Origin: an uncultured Opitutaceae bacterium
GTDB lineage: Bacteria; Verrucomicrobiota; Verrucomicrobiia; Opitutales; Opitutaceae
DNA length: 6,501 nt
Assembly: GCA_937128785.1 (NCBI GenBank)
Contig: CAKZMS010000664.1
Span: 1-6,501 of the forward strand
Direction of reading: 5' to 3'
Numbering within the stretch: position 1 is the first letter of the stretch; every line of letters begins with the position of its first letter. Shown piece by piece: positions 5,905 through 6,501 of the stretch. Both the position numbers and the translations under genes were made by a program. The notes under the pieces were generated by a model. That model saw only the letters and a program-made list of their open reading frames with translations. It did not search any database and was not told the origin of the DNA.

Positions 5905-6016
5905 GTAGCGAGCATCGAGTAGTGAGTGGCGAGCATGACTGAAGCGCAGCTACCTCCTTCCGCCCCGCTCCATTCTACTCGCCAAGTTTCGCTACTCACT
6001 ACTCGCTACTCACTAC
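5905..6016. repeat. Inverted heptamer repeat arrays (GTAGYGA / TCRCTAC)
   Basis: In the gap between the ThuA-like gene and the oxidoreductase gene, five consecutive 7-base units of loose form GTAGYGA run from 5905 to 5939: GTAGCGA, GCATCGA, GTAGTGA, GTGGCGA, GCATGAC. From 5989 to 6016 four exact units alternate on the opposite strand sense: TCGCTAC, TCACTAC, TCGCTAC, TCACTAC. The second array is the reverse complement of the same motif, so the two could pair as a long imperfect hairpin with a 49-base loop. The second array ends 12 bases before the downstream ATG. The origin and function are not known to me. Confidence 0.75.
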
Positions 6017-6028
6017 TTCCATACCCCC

Positions 6029-6501
6029 ATGTCCCCTACTTCCATCGGCCTCATTGGCTGCGGAAACATTCCCAACGCCCCCTTCGAAGGCTCCCAGAAC
6101 TACGCCGACCTCATCAAAATCACCGCGTGTGCCGATCTCAACGTGCCGCACGCGCAGGCCACCGCCGAAAAGCACGGCCTCGCTTTTGGCGGCTCGGTGA
6201 GTGATCTACTCGCGCGAGAGGACGTCGACGTCGTCGTCAATCTCACCCTTCCGGGTGCCCGCGCCGACATCAACCGCCAGGCGCTTGCCGCCGGTAAACA
6301 CGTTTACTGCGAAAAGCCCTTCGCACTTAGCGCGGCGGATACCGCCGCCGTCGTGGCCGATGCTGCCGCCGCCAACCTCCGGGTCGGCATTGCCCCCGAT
6401 ACGTTTCTCGGTGCCGGCCTGCAAACGGCCCGTCACGTCATATATGCCGGACTCATCGGCACGCCGGTTTCAGCCTTCGGCTTCATGCTCGGCCCAGGCC
6501 A
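6029..6501 (+). CDS. Gfo/Idh/MocA family NAD(P)-dependent oxidoreductase (5' part)
   Basis: The frame is open from the ATG at 6029 to the window edge, giving 157 residues of a protein that usually has 330-400. It starts with a Rossmann strand and dinucleotide loop, IGLIGCGNI (6-14). VDVVVNLTLPGARAD (66-80) is the fourth strand region, and the hallmark EKP motif is at 95-97 in HVYCEKPFALS. VGIAPDTFLGAGLQTARHVI (119-138) matches the linker that leads into the substrate-binding domain. Such enzymes oxidise or reduce sugars, inositols or related polyols with NAD(P). The substrate cannot be read from this part. It forms a likely operon with the ThuA-like gene upstream, suggesting joint action on a sugar derivative. 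The start is directly preceded by ACCCCC, and no Shine-Dalgarno is visible. Confidence 0.9.
   Translation, partial: MSPTSIGLIGCGNIPNAPFEGSQNYADLIKITACADLNVPHAQATAEKHGLAFGGSVSDLLAREDVDVVVNLTLPGARADINRQALAAGKHVYCEKPFALSAADTAAVVADAAAANLRVGIAPDTFLGAGLQTARHVIYAGLIGTPVSAFGFMLGPG

Noticed and set aside
6206..6436. Minus-strand open frame opposite the oxidoreductase
   Set aside because: The plus strand carries the Rossmann and EKP motifs of Gfo/Idh/MocA proteins without interruption.

Overview
The window is GC-rich bacterial chromosome. The mix of genes suggests a Verrucomicrobiota member, possibly Opitutales-like: a rhodanese/hydroxylase joined to a pseudouridine synthase, a ThuA plus Gfo/Idh/MocA sugar-metabolism pair, sparse Shine-Dalgarno signals, and intergenic palindromes of the GTAGCCGGG type. 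This taxonomic reading is an inference; no rRNA or other decisive marker is present.

The left two thirds is transcribed leftward (minus strand). In transcription order it holds: uup, an ABC-F ATPase (4374 to 2557); a 305-base intergenic region with a nested palindromic repeat element and a leader hairpin; rpoZ, the RNA polymerase omega subunit (2251 to 1967); a six-helix membrane protein of unknown function starting 8 bases after the rpoZ stop (1958 to 1350); and, after a 169-base gap, a TrhO-type tRNA uridine hydroxylase (1180 onward) that continues into an S4-like and an RluA-like pseudouridine synthase region and leaves the window at base 1.

The right third is transcribed rightward. A divergent control region (4375 to 4569) precedes a BrnT/BrnA type II toxin-antitoxin operon whose two genes overlap by 17 bases. 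Next comes a short gap with an inverted repeat. After it lies a carbohydrate-metabolism pair: a ThuA-like protein (5256 to 5894) and the 5' part of a Gfo/Idh/MocA NAD(P)-dependent oxidoreductase (6029 to the window end). The gap between these two holds inverted arrays of a 7-base repeat.

The left side is mostly housekeeping (translation factor, polymerase subunit, tRNA/rRNA modification) and the right side is accessory (toxin-antitoxin, sugar catabolism). Nothing amounts to a wholly new defence or mobile system. The observations most worth following are the hydroxylase/pseudouridine synthase fusion, the self-compensating base changes in the 2449-2507 palindrome, the heptamer arrays at 5905-6016, the modified BrnA antitoxin, and C-runs directly before several start codons.
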